Shown here: positions 7,960 through 16,128 of the stretch, piece after piece
Numbering within the stretch: the first letter of the stretch is position 1
Layout of the letters: every line of letters begins with the position of its first letter
Assembly: GCA_964489245.1 (NCBI GenBank)
Contig: CAZAXU010000007.1
Location: 1 to 55,615 of the forward strand
DNA length: 55,615 nucleotides
From: CAZAXU01 sp964489245
GTDB lineage: Bacteria > Bacteroidota > Bacteroidia > Flavobacteriales > Flavobacteriaceae
Direction: 5' to 3'
Translations under genes and position numbers: made by a program
The notes under the pieces: generated by a model
Told to the model about the DNA's origin: nothing
Databases searched by the model: none
Seen by the model: the letters and a program-made list of their open reading frames with translations, nothing else

Positions 7960-8520
7960 TTAGTCAGACCACTTTTCTTGCATCATTTTTTTTCTTTTTT
8001 CCATTAACTTTTTTCTTCTCTCCATTTTACCTCTTCTTTTTTCCAATTTTCCCCTGCGTTCTCCTAACCGTCTGAGAAGTCTTCGGTTAAATTGTTTGTC
8101 AAGCCTGAAAAATTGAACCACTTTTTTAGGCGGAAGAATTTTGGTTAGCTTTATTGTATAGTCCCGATCCAATTCATAATTTTTTTTGTCTATTTCCAGT
8201 TTCTTATCGATGAAACCACGAAGCTCTTTATCATTCATTTCTTGAATTTTACCGTCCTTTCTCATTGCAAAAATTTCTTTTCTCATTGCTTCTCGAAGTG
8301 CGATTTTTTCGTGTTCATACTTTGAATAGACCGATTTGAACTGCTTTGCCTCAGGCTCTGTGAGTTCTAAGGTTTTTTTAGCATATTGAAACTTTTTAGC
8401 AATCATTTTTTCTTGTCTTTCTTTTCTTTTTTCAGGATTCATTTTCCATCCGGGTTCTTGAGCGGATGCCCAATTCCCGATAAAAAAAGCAACAATCATT
8501 ATTAAACTTGTTTTTTTCAT
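7960..8520 (-). CDS. Periplasmic helical protein of the ECF sigma operon (Spy/CpxP-like)
   Basis: The 186-residue protein has a signal peptide (cleavage after ASAQ) and then an almost entirely helical, very Lys/Arg/Glu-rich body. The segment KKTLELTEPEAKQFKSVYSK resembles the LTxxQ helix of Spy/CpxP-like periplasmic proteins. The last 40 residues are nearly all Arg, Lys, Met and Glu (RRGKLEKRRGKMERRKKLME). Similar proteins in flavobacteria are often labelled 'sensor of ECF-type sigma factor', an annotation based mainly on gene order. It is third in the sigma operon, 18 nt after the membrane protein. It may sense envelope stress; unproven. Confidence 0.75.
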   Translation of the reverse strand: MKKTSLIMIVAFFIGNWASAQEPGWKMNPEKRKERQEKMIAKKFQYAKKTLELTEPEAKQFKSVYSKYEHEKIALREAMRKEIFAMRKDGKIQEMNDKELRGFIDKKLEIDKKNYELDRDYTIKLTKILPPKKVVQFFRLDKQFNRRLLRRLGERRGKLEKRRGKMERRKKLMEKRKKMMQEKWSD

Positions 8521-8538
8521 TCTGTTTAGTTTTAAAAA

Positions 8539-8916
8539 TTAATATATATCTTCCGAGTAGGCGTTTTCAGCCAAGTATTCGATGATTTCATCGTCAGAAA
8601 TATCATCAAACAATTCATCTCCGGTTTGCAAGTTGCTTTCTCTTGATACGACCAAACTATCTGTTTTAAAGCTTTCATTATTTTTTACCGGTGAGAATTT
8701 TTGAATACCGATAAAAACCATAAGCAATACACTGGCAGCAATTATAATTTTTGTGAAATTTGATTTAAATGAGATTGCTTTTCCGGATTTAGATTTTTGA
8801 GATGTGTTTGATTTTGATAAAATCTCAGTCTCCAAATCTTCAAAATAATTGTTTGGAATAGAGTAGGACGATCTGAAATCTTCTAAAAATTTTTCTATAT
8901 TATGCTTCTTTTTCAT
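8539..8916 (-). CDS. Single-pass membrane protein of the ECF operon, possible anti-sigma factor
   Basis: The ATG at 8916 gives 125 residues; the longer frame to 8931 would need a TTG. Residues 1-50 are cytoplasmic and helical, residues about 52-70 (IIIAASVLLMVFIGI) are one transmembrane helix, and the short periplasmic tail is acidic, ending in DDEIIEYLAENAYSEDIY. The place between sigma factor and periplasmic sensor-like protein and the single-pass topology fit an anti-sigma factor. However, I see no ZAS zinc motif or FecR domain, so that role is inferred from context only. Confidence 0.7.
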   Translation of the reverse strand: MKKKHNIEKFLEDFRSSYSIPNNYFEDLETEILSKSNTSQKSKSGKAISFKSNFTKIIIAASVLLMVFIGIQKFSPVKNNESFKTDSLVVSRESNLQTGDELFDDISDDEIIEYLAENAYSEDIY

Positions 8917-8964
8917 TGTAACGGCTTTCAAGAATTAGACATTTATACGAAACAAATGGTTTAA

Positions 8965-9489
8965 TCAGTTACTGATTTTTTCTTTGATTTTTTTCACGGC
9001 AATATGATAAGATGCTTTCAATCCACCGATGGAGGTTCCCAACAAATCCGATATTTCAGAAAAAGTCATTTTACTGAAATATTTTAATCGGAATATTTCT
9101 TGTTGCTTTTCAGGTAAACTCAAAACCGCTTTTTCCAAGACCAACATCATGGCATCTCCCGAATAAAAATCATCACTTTTCAATTTTTCCACAAGAAGAT
9201 CATTTATATTTTCCGTGTCGTGACGAATATATTTTTTTAAATAACTCAAAGATTCATTGACAGCAATACGATACATCCAAGAGTATAATTTACTTTCAAA
9301 CCGGAATTTCGGAAGATATCTGTAAATTTTAATCAAAGTGTTTTGCAATACATCATCGGCATTTTCATGTGTCTTAACAATGGGACGAATCACCCAGTAT
9401 AAATCTTGGCTGTAAGTTTTTACAATTATGTTGAATTGTTCCTGTGTGGATAAGTTCCTAAATTGATGTATTTCGATTTTTTCTTTCAA
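8965..9489 (-). CDS. ECF sigma-70 factor with a TTG start
   Basis: The 174-residue protein has sigma region 2 (ENADDVLQNTLIKIYRYL and FRFESKLYSWMYRIAVNES, about 42-83) and region 4 (LSLPEKQQEIFRLKYF, MTFSEISDLLGTS, about 122-172), and is the normal length of the ECF class. The codon at 9487-9489 is TTG. No in-frame ATG lies nearby on either side that would leave region 2 whole, so I believe the TTG start is real. It leads the operon with the membrane protein (48 nt away) and the helical periplasmic protein, and is divergent from the pyrophosphatase gene. The regulon is unknown. Confidence 0.93.
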   Translation of the reverse strand: MKEKIEIHQFRNLSTQEQFNIIVKTYSQDLYWVIRPIVKTHENADDVLQNTLIKIYRYLPKFRFESKLYSWMYRIAVNESLSYLKKYIRHDTENINDLLVEKLKSDDFYSGDAMMLVLEKAVLSLPEKQQEIFRLKYFSKMTFSEISDLLGTSIGGLKASYHIAVKKIKEKISN

Positions 9490-9578
9490 TTTTTGATTTT
9501 GCTTTGAGTTAATTAGACCATAATTTGTAAAAAAAGTTTAATCAATTAGGCTTTAAAAAAGTTCAAAACCTTTTGTAA

Positions 9579-9602
9579 CACTAAATAATCGGCTAATTAG
9601 TG
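9579..9602. promoter_or_regulatory. Inverted repeat upstream of the pyrophosphatase promoter
   Basis: CACTAA-N12-TTAGTG lies about 22 bp upstream of the -7 element at 9624-9631, in the 169-bp region shared with the sigma operon. Arms of six are short, so it may be chance. Confidence 0.3.
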
Positions 9603-9623
9603 CGCTGGTTTAATGAAAATTTA

Positions 9624-9631
9624 TACTTTTG
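9624..9631 (+). promoter_or_regulatory. -7 promoter element of hppA
   Basis: TACTTTTG matches TAnnTTTG exactly and ends 27 nt before the start codon at 9659, giving a leader of about 20 nt. No exact TTG is found at -33. Confidence 0.6.
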
Positions 9632-9658
9632 CAAAATAATTAAAAAAACGATTAAAAA

Positions 9659-11815
9659 ATGACTCAAAACATTATTTATGTAGTCCTAGCGATTGGAATT
9701 ATCGCTTTATTGTTCACGTACTGGAGATCTGTTTGGGTATCCAAGCAAGAAGTCGGAACGGAAAGAATGGCAGGCATAGCCAAACACATCCGAAAAGGAG
9801 CCATGGCTTTCTTAATGGCAGAATACAAAGTTTTGGCAATTTTTGTCATAGCTGTATTTGCACTTTTATCTCTAACGGCAAATGCAGAAACATCATCATG
9901 GTTGGTAGGGGTATCTTTTATTATAGGCGCTTTGAGTTCTGCTTTAGCAGGCTTCATAGGCATGCGTGTAGCAACCAATGCCAACGTAAGAACAACTAAT
10001 GCCGCAAGAACCAGTCTGGGAAAAGCACTGGAAGTTGCTTTTACCGGAGGTAGTGTAATGGGAATGGCAGTTGTAGGCTTAGGTGTTGTAGGTTTAAGCT
10101 CATTATTTATTATTTACTCAAATATGGGTTGGGATGTTAACAAGGTCATCACGGTAATTACCGGATTTTCATTTGGTGCATCTTCAATTGCATTGTTTGC
10201 CCGTGTTGGAGGTGGGATTTATACCAAAGCTGCTGATGTAGGCGCTGATTTAGTTGGTAAAGTTGAAGCAGGTATCCCTGAAGATCACCCGCTAAACCCA
10301 GCTACCATTGCCGATAATGTTGGTGACAACGTAGGCGATGTTGCCGGTATGGGTGCAGACCTTTTTGAATCTTATGTGGGTTCTATCGTTAGCTCCATGG
10401 TGTTAGGTGCATTGTTTATTGGATTAGATGGTTTTACCGGAGATAACCAATTAAATGCCGTGTTGCTACCTTTGATACTGGCTGCAACAGGAATTGTTAC
10501 TTCTATCATTGGCTCATTCTTTGTTAAAGTTAAAGACGGCGGAAGCCCACACAAAGCTTTAAACACAGGTGAAATGATTGCTGCCGTATTGATGATTATT
10601 GCTACATACTTTATCGTTAATCAATTTTTACCTGCACAATGGGTTGTTGGCACCGCCACTTTTACATCTATTGGTGTGTTCTGGGCCATCTTGTTCGGTT
10701 TAGGCGCAGGTTTGGCTATCGGAATGATTACAGAGTATTATACTGGAACAGGTAAAAAACCGGTTTGGAAAATTGTAAATCAATCATCTACCGGTCCTGC
10801 TACAAACATTATTGCAGGCTTGGCAGTTGGTATGCAATCTACATTATTCCCAATTATCTTTTTAGTAATTGCCATTATTGGCGCACATCACTTTGCCGGT
10901 TTGTATGGCATCGCGATTGCCGCTATCGGAATGCTATCTAATTTGGGAATTCAACTGGCAGTTGATGCTTATGGTCCTATTGCCGATAACGCCGGAGGGA
11001 TTGCCGAAATGTCAAATTTGCCTAAAGAAGTTCGCGAAAGAACGGATAAATTGGATGCAGTAGGAAATACAACCGCTGCAATCGGAAAAGGCTTTGCAAT
11101 TGGCTCTGCCGCACTAACAGCTTTAGCTTTATTCTCTGCCTTTATGCAGACCGCCAAAATTGATGCAATCAATATTGCTGACCCGATGGTGATGGGTGGA
11201 CTATTGTTGGGAGGCATGTTACCTTTCTTATTCTCGTCAATGGCAATGGATGCTGTTGGACGTGCAGCAGAAGATATGATTGACGAAGTACGTCGTCAGT
11301 TTCATAATATTCCGGAACTTAAAAATGCTTTGGAAGTGATGCGTAAGAATGAAGGTATTGCAGAAGATAAATGGAACGCAGAAGATAAAGCAATATTTGA
11401 TAAAGCAGACGGGAAAGCCGAATATGAAAAATGTGTAGCTATTTCAACCAAAGCATCTATTCGTGAAATGGTAGTACCCGGATTAATAGCTGTTTTAACA
11501 CCTGTTCTTGTAGGATTTGGCGGTGGTGCTGAAATGTTAGGCGGATTATTAGCCGGTGTTACCGTTACAGGTGTGATGATGGCAATTTTTCAATCCAATG
11601 CCGGAGGTGCCTGGGATAATGCCAAGAAAATGGTTGAAGACGGTGTTGAAATCAAAGGCGTAAAATATGGAAAAGGTTCAGAAGTTCATGCGGCGGCTGT
11701 TACCGGAGACACTGTAGGAGACCCTTTTAAAGATACATCAGGCCCATCATTGAACATCTTGATTAAATTGATGTCTGTGGTAGCCTTGATTTTAGCGCCC
11801 TTATTGATAAAATAA
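9659..11815 (+). CDS. hppA: K+-dependent membrane-bound ion-translocating pyrophosphatase
   Basis: The 718-residue integral membrane enzyme hydrolyses pyrophosphate and pumps H+ and/or Na+ out of the cytoplasm. It has the substrate-binding motif DVGADLVGK at 193-201, the metal/PPi loop ADNVGDNVGDVAGMGADLFE (218-236), about sixteen hydrophobic helices, and the C-terminal Asp/Lys cluster (AAVTGDTVGDPFKDTSGPSL). The segment GNTTAAIGKG at 469-478 has Ala at the position that is Lys in K+-independent enzymes, so I call it K+-dependent. Whether it pumps Na+ or H+ cannot be decided by eye. It is monocistronic with a clear terminator. Confidence 0.96.
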   Translation: MTQNIIYVVLAIGIIALLFTYWRSVWVSKQEVGTERMAGIAKHIRKGAMAFLMAEYKVLAIFVIAVFALLSLTANAETSSWLVGVSFIIGALSSALAGFIGMRVATNANVRTTNAARTSLGKALEVAFTGGSVMGMAVVGLGVVGLSSLFIIYSNMGWDVNKVITVITGFSFGASSIALFARVGGGIYTKAADVGADLVGKVEAGIPEDHPLNPATIADNVGDNVGDVAGMGADLFESYVGSIVSSMVLGALFIGLDGFTGDNQLNAVLLPLILAATGIVTSIIGSFFVKVKDGGSPHKALNTGEMIAAVLMIIATYFIVNQFLPAQWVVGTATFTSIGVFWAILFGLGAGLAIGMITEYYTGTGKKPVWKIVNQSSTGPATNIIAGLAVGMQSTLFPIIFLVIAIIGAHHFAGLYGIAIAAIGMLSNLGIQLAVDAYGPIADNAGGIAEMSNLPKEVRERTDKLDAVGNTTAAIGKGFAIGSAALTALALFSAFMQTAKIDAINIADPMVMGGLLLGGMLPFLFSSMAMDAVGRAAEDMIDEVRRQFHNIPELKNALEVMRKNEGIAEDKWNAEDKAIFDKADGKAEYEKCVAISTKASIREMVVPGLIAVLTPVLVGFGGGAEMLGGLLAGVTVTGVMMAIFQSNAGGAWDNAKKMVEDGVEIKGVKYGKGSEVHAAAVTGDTVGDPFKDTSGPSLNILIKLMSVVALILAPLLIK

Positions 11816-11840
11816 GAATATAGATAAAGTTTATTTCTTT

Positions 11841-11870
11841 AAAAGACCGCCTTTTGGCGGTCTTTTTTTT
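11841..11870 (+). terminator. Intrinsic terminator after hppA
   Basis: An 11-bp perfect stem AAAAGACCGCC/GGCGGTCTTTT with a TTTT loop (11841-11851, 11856-11866) is followed by a T-run to 11870, 25 nt after the hppA stop. Confidence 0.95.
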
Positions 11871-11877
11871 ATATTTG
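11870..11877 (+). promoter_or_regulatory. Possible -7 element of the penicillin-acylase-family gene
   Basis: TATATTTG matches TAnnTTTG and lies 54 nt before the start at 11932. It begins on the last T of the hppA terminator, and no -33 TTG is spaced correctly, so it is tentative. Confidence 0.35.
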
Positions 11878-11931
11878 TCATCTCAAGGAAGTTCCATGTT
11901 TCTTTGAAGAAAAATCAAAAAAACAAATACA

Positions 11932-14313
11932 ATGAAAAAGTTTTTTAAAATTATGCTTTTGTTTCTAATCTTGCTAGTGATTGGAGGCTATTTTTATATC
12001 GATAATCTGAAAAAAGCAGGTTTGCCTGATTATAATGAAAACGTAAAAATTGAGGGACTGATAGATAAGGTAACGGTCTATAGAGATCGATATGGCATAC
12101 CGCATATTTATGCCAAAAATGAAGCGGATTTATATAAAGTGACCGGCTATATAACTGCACAAGATCGTATGTGGCAAATGGATTTTTTGCGTCGTGTGAC
12201 ACAAGGAAGATTGTCTGAAATATTTGGAGCGGATTTATTATCTACGGATGTGATGTTGCGCAAATTGCGTATTCCCGATAATTCAAAAAAACTTTTACCT
12301 ACTTTGGAAAAAGAAATACGAACACCTTTAGACTATTTTGCTGAGGGGGTGAATCAGTATCTTAAAGACAACAAAGATAATTTGCCCCTTGAATTTAAAG
12401 TTTTAGGATATCAACCGGAAAAATGGAAACCGGAAAATTCTCTGAATCTGGTAGGATTTATGGCTTGGAGCTTGGAATTGGGATATAGAATGGAGGCCAT
12501 GTTACAAGTTTTGAAAGGAAAAGTAAGTGAAGAAAAAATTAATCAGCTTTTGCCGGATTTTAATCTGCAAAAGTCCTATGTTTATGCGGATTATAAATCT
12601 GATGTTCAAATTGACACGGCACTGGTTGCAGATTTGGAGAAATTGTCTGACATTATGCCTGATATTTTTACGGGGAGCAATAACTGGGTAGTTTCCGGAA
12701 AAAAAAGCACAACAGGCAAACCTATTTTTTCCAATGACATGCATTTGGGTTTGAATATTCCCGGAATTTGGTCTCAAATACATCAAAATATAGAAGGGAG
12801 ACTAAATGTAACCGGAGTGATTCTCCCCGGTGAGCCGTTTGTTGTTGCCGGACATAACGAGCATATTTCTTGGGGAATGACCAACGTGATGTTAGATGGA
12901 GCAGATTTTTATTTGGAAACCATTAATCCGGAAAATCAAGCGCAATATAAATTTAATGGTGAATGGAAAAATATGGAAGTTCGTAAAGAAAAAATTTATA
13001 TAAAAGGAGAAGACAAACCTGTTGAAAAAGTACTTTACTTTACACATCGTGGACCTATTTTTACCAGTTTTGACAGTTTAGCCACTCAACCGGTTTCCAT
13101 GCACTGGATTGGCAATGAAGACAGTCGCGAAATAGAAGCACTATATAAATTGGGAACCGCCAAAAATTGGAACGATTTCACCAATGCTATAAAAGGGTTT
13201 CAATCGGTCAGTCAGAATATTGCTTATGCAGATACAGATGGAAATATCGGGATTCATATGACAGGAAGACTTCCCGTCAGAACAGCTCCGGGGTATTTGT
13301 TTTTGCCGGGGGATACGGATAAATATGATTGGAAAGGATATGTTGCATTTGATTCCTTGCCTTATGAATATAATCCGGAACGAGGCTTTGTTTCCTCTGC
13401 CAACAACAAATCTATTGACAATAAATACCAATATTATATCAGTGAATGGTATGATGTGCCATATCGCATCAAACGCATTCGTCAAATGTTAACCGCTAAA
13501 GAAAAATTGTCTGTAGATGATTTTAAAAAAATGTTATTTGATCATCATGCCGTTCAAGCAGATGAAATGAAGCCTGTTTTCATAAAGTATATCGAACGAT
13601 TAAAAGATTTAAATTCAGATGAGCAAAAAGCCTTGAGACTGCTGAAAGAATGGAACAATACGTACGAGAAAAATCTAGCCGCCCCTTTGGTTTTTGATGA
13701 AATGTTTATTCAACTGGCAAAAAACTTAACCCGAGACGAAATGGGAAATGAAGTTTTTTCGGAGTATCAAAAATCCATGCTTTTTTCAAAATATTTGTTA
13801 CAATATACCATAGCGAACGATGGTTCTGCTTGGTGTGATGATGTGAACACGGAGAAGAAAGAAACACTGGGAGATATGATCCAAAAATCGTTTAAAGAAA
13901 CTATTGCAAAACTGATGAAAAAATATGGTGATTTCGATAAAATTAAGTGGGGAGAAATACACCGACTTGAATTGAAACATCCTTTGGGAAAGCTGAAAGT
14001 TCTGGATATAGTTTTCGGACTAAACAGGTCGGTTAAAGCTCCGGGAAATTCAAATACGGTAAATCCTTTTTCTTATTCCCAAGCAAATCCTTACCAATCT
14101 GATTTTGGCGCTTCTGAAAAGCATATTTTCAACACGGCAAATTATGATGAGTCTTTCTCTGTCATTCCAACCGGAGTCAGTGGAATTCCCGGAAGTAAAC
14201 ATTATTGCGACCAGACGGAAATGTATGTTGCCGGTAAGCTGCATCCTGATTATATCAGTAGAGAAAAAGTAGAAAAACACGCCGTATATAAAGCTGTTTT
14301 TTCTAGAAAATAA
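11932..14313 (+). CDS. Penicillin acylase (S45) family hydrolase, Ntn-type
   Basis: The 793-residue precursor has a signal anchor (residues 5-22), an alpha-chain region with RDRYGIPHIYA (51-61) and TAQDRMWQMDFLRR (75-88), and the nucleophile motif SNNWVVSG with Ser249 after Gly248, where autocleavage frees the beta-chain. Beta-chain landmarks are FSNDMHLG, LPGEPFVVAGHNEHISWG and, near the end, GASEKHIFNTANYDES. The family includes penicillin G acylases, AHL acylases and other amidases; substrate cannot be told. It acts in the periplasm or at the membrane. The DUF58 gene starts 9 nt later and is probably co-transcribed. Confidence 0.93.
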   Translation: MKKFFKIMLLFLILLVIGGYFYIDNLKKAGLPDYNENVKIEGLIDKVTVYRDRYGIPHIYAKNEADLYKVTGYITAQDRMWQMDFLRRVTQGRLSEIFGADLLSTDVMLRKLRIPDNSKKLLPTLEKEIRTPLDYFAEGVNQYLKDNKDNLPLEFKVLGYQPEKWKPENSLNLVGFMAWSLELGYRMEAMLQVLKGKVSEEKINQLLPDFNLQKSYVYADYKSDVQIDTALVADLEKLSDIMPDIFTGSNNWVVSGKKSTTGKPIFSNDMHLGLNIPGIWSQIHQNIEGRLNVTGVILPGEPFVVAGHNEHISWGMTNVMLDGADFYLETINPENQAQYKFNGEWKNMEVRKEKIYIKGEDKPVEKVLYFTHRGPIFTSFDSLATQPVSMHWIGNEDSREIEALYKLGTAKNWNDFTNAIKGFQSVSQNIAYADTDGNIGIHMTGRLPVRTAPGYLFLPGDTDKYDWKGYVAFDSLPYEYNPERGFVSSANNKSIDNKYQYYISEWYDVPYRIKRIRQMLTAKEKLSVDDFKKMLFDHHAVQADEMKPVFIKYIERLKDLNSDEQKALRLLKEWNNTYEKNLAAPLVFDEMFIQLAKNLTRDEMGNEVFSEYQKSMLFSKYLLQYTIANDGSAWCDDVNTEKKETLGDMIQKSFKETIAKLMKKYGDFDKIKWGEIHRLELKHPLGKLKVLDIVFGLNRSVKAPGNSNTVNPFSYSQANPYQSDFGASEKHIFNTANYDESFSVIPTGVSGIPGSKHYCDQTEMYVAGKLHPDYISREKVEKHAVYKAVFSRK

Positions 14314-14322
14314 AGTTTTATA

Positions 14323-15234
14323 ATGCTCAAAAAAACGCAATATCAGCTTCCGAATTTGGAACTCTTAGCTCGAGAAGTGGTTGAGGGAACTTTAGTAGGC
14401 TTGCACAAAAGTCCGTTTCATGGCTATTCTGCCGAGTTTTTGGAGCATAAAATTTATGCCAACGGAGAGAGCACCAAATTTATAGATTGGAAACTCTATG
14501 GAAAAACGGATAAACTCTATACCAAAAAATTTGAAGATGAGACCAATCTGCGAGCACACTTTATCATAGATAATTCGTCGTCAATGCATTATCCTGAGAG
14601 CAAAACGTTTGAAATCAATAATTTAAATAAAATTGAATTTTCCGTGACAGCCACGGCGGCACTCATGGAAATCTTGAAAAAACAACGAGATGCAATTGGA
14701 ATGAGCATTTATTCCGATGTATATGAGTTTTATGCTCGAGAAAAAAATAATCCGAAACATCATCGTTTGTTGTTGCAAAAATTAGATGAAGTATTGGTGA
14801 AGCATTTTGAGAAAAAATCAACTGAAACTTATAGATATTTGCATGAAATAGCTGAAAACATACATCGTCGCTCTTTGATTATATTGTTTACCGATTTATG
14901 GGAAGTGAGAGAAAATGAAAATGAGCTTTTTGAAGCCTTAAGACATCTTAAGTACAATAAGCATCAGGTTCTTTTGTTTCATGTGTTTGACAAAAAAACG
15001 GAATATTCATTTGATTTTAAAAATAAACCAACCAAATTCGTTGATACTGAACATGATATGAGTATTGATGTTTATCCGGATCAGATCAAAGAGATTTATA
15101 ACTTAGCAGTGAGAGACTATTTCGAGAAAATCAAAGAAACTTGTTATAGATATAAGATTGATTATATTGCGGCAGATATTGACAAAGGATTTAAACAAAT
15201 TTTAATCCCTTATCTTTTATCATCCGGAAAATAA
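14323..15234 (+). CDS. DUF58 family protein (von Willebrand A-like)
   Basis: The 303-residue protein has the DUF58 core (GESTKFIDWKLYGKTDKLYT, about 48-67) and a vWA-like fold with a MIDAS pattern D-x-S-x-S at 83-87 (IIDNSSSM). No signal peptide or membrane segment is visible, so it is cytosolic. In Bacteroidota, DUF58 proteins usually sit next to a MoxR AAA+ ATPase and membrane vWA (BatA/BatB) genes as a chaperone-like system. Here the neighbours are instead an acylase (9 nt upstream) and etfBA (116 nt downstream). Function beyond metal-dependent protein binding is not known. Confidence 0.88.
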   Translation: MLKKTQYQLPNLELLAREVVEGTLVGLHKSPFHGYSAEFLEHKIYANGESTKFIDWKLYGKTDKLYTKKFEDETNLRAHFIIDNSSSMHYPESKTFEINNLNKIEFSVTATAALMEILKKQRDAIGMSIYSDVYEFYAREKNNPKHHRLLLQKLDEVLVKHFEKKSTETYRYLHEIAENIHRRSLIILFTDLWEVRENENELFEALRHLKYNKHQVLLFHVFDKKTEYSFDFKNKPTKFVDTEHDMSIDVYPDQIKEIYNLAVRDYFEKIKETCYRYKIDYIAADIDKGFKQILIPYLLSSGK

Positions 15235-15267
15235 TAGCTTTAAACCAATATAAAATTTTATAAAAAA

Positions 15268-15287
15268 TTATTATGCACGCATAATAA
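15268..15287. promoter_or_regulatory. Palindromic operator candidate upstream of etfBA
   Basis: TTATTATG-CACG-CATAATAA is a perfect 8-bp inverted repeat, 63-83 nt before the etfB start and about 18 bp upstream of a near-match -7 element (TAACTTCG, 15305-15312). The form suits a TetR/FadR-type dimeric regulator, but the regulator is not identified. Confidence 0.5.
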
Positions 15288-15350
15288 AATTAAAGAAATT
15301 TTCGTAACTTCGTCGTGACAATTTTTATTAATACCAAAAAATAAACATAT

Positions 15351-16103
15351 ATGAAAATATTGTTATTGTTGAGTAGTGTTCCTGATACTACTTCAAAAAT
15401 AAATTTTACAGACAACAACACCAAATTCGATGAAAATGGCATTCAGTTTGTCATTAATCCGCATGACGAGTTTGGTTTGACCAAAGCCATGCAACTCAAA
15501 GAAAAGCATGGAGGAGAATTAGTGGTTTTAAATGTTGGCACGACCAAAACAGAACCCGTGATCAGAAAAACACTCGCCATTGGAGCGGACAGAGCAGTGA
15601 GAATTGATGTGGAACCAACCGATAGTTATTTTACGGCTGTTCAAATTGCAAATTATATTAAAGAACATGATGATTTTGATTTAATCATTGCCGGAAGAGA
15701 ATCTTTAGACTATAACAGCGGCATGGTTCACGGCATGGTTGCCGGACTTACGGAGAAGAAATTTATCAATGCCGTAATCGGTTTTGAAGTAAAAGACGGC
15801 AATAAAGTTGAAGTTGCCAGAGAAATTGAAGGCGGAAAAGAAATAGTTGAAACAGAGTTACCTTTGATTATCGGAGGACAAAAAGGATTGGCAAAAGAAG
15901 AAGAATTGCGTATTCCGAATATGAGAGGAATTATGATGGCAAGAAAAAAGCCGTTAGAAGTATTGCCCGCATATGAGGCGATGATACAAACCAAAACAGA
16001 AAAATTTGAAAAACCTGTGGAAAAAAGCGCTATCAAAATGGTTGACAAAGACAATTTGGACGCATTGATTGATTTGTTGCACAATGAAGCTAAGGTTATA
16101 TAA
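15351..16103 (+). CDS. etfB: Electron transfer flavoprotein beta subunit
   Basis: The 250-residue protein has the EtfB layout: an N-terminal KILLLLSSVPDT strand, the NPHDEFGLTKAMQLKE segment (36-51), the AMP/FAD-domain stretch GADRAVRIDV and the signature-like region at about 150-190 (VAREIEGGKEIVETELPLII, then RIPNMRGIMMARKKPLEVL). With EtfA it makes a soluble heterodimer that takes electrons from acyl-CoA dehydrogenases and hands them to ETF-quinone oxidoreductase. etfA follows after 25 nt. An acyl-CoA dehydrogenase that could use it is at 33364-34542. A palindrome lies in its promoter region. Confidence 0.95.
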   Translation: MKILLLLSSVPDTTSKINFTDNNTKFDENGIQFVINPHDEFGLTKAMQLKEKHGGELVVLNVGTTKTEPVIRKTLAIGADRAVRIDVEPTDSYFTAVQIANYIKEHDDFDLIIAGRESLDYNSGMVHGMVAGLTEKKFINAVIGFEVKDGNKVEVAREIEGGKEIVETELPLIIGGQKGLAKEEELRIPNMRGIMMARKKPLEVLPAYEAMIQTKTEKFEKPVEKSAIKMVDKDNLDALIDLLHNEAKVI

Positions 16104-16128
16104 AACAAAACATTAAAAATTTAAAATT

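Noticed and set aside
9676..9984. Long open frames antisense to hppA, the acylase and nrdA
   Set aside because: Shadows of well-supported genes, with no signal peptides or family motifs.
11891..11896. GTTCCA before the acylase gene as a further operator half-site
   Set aside because: Single half-site with no spacing relation to a clear promoter.
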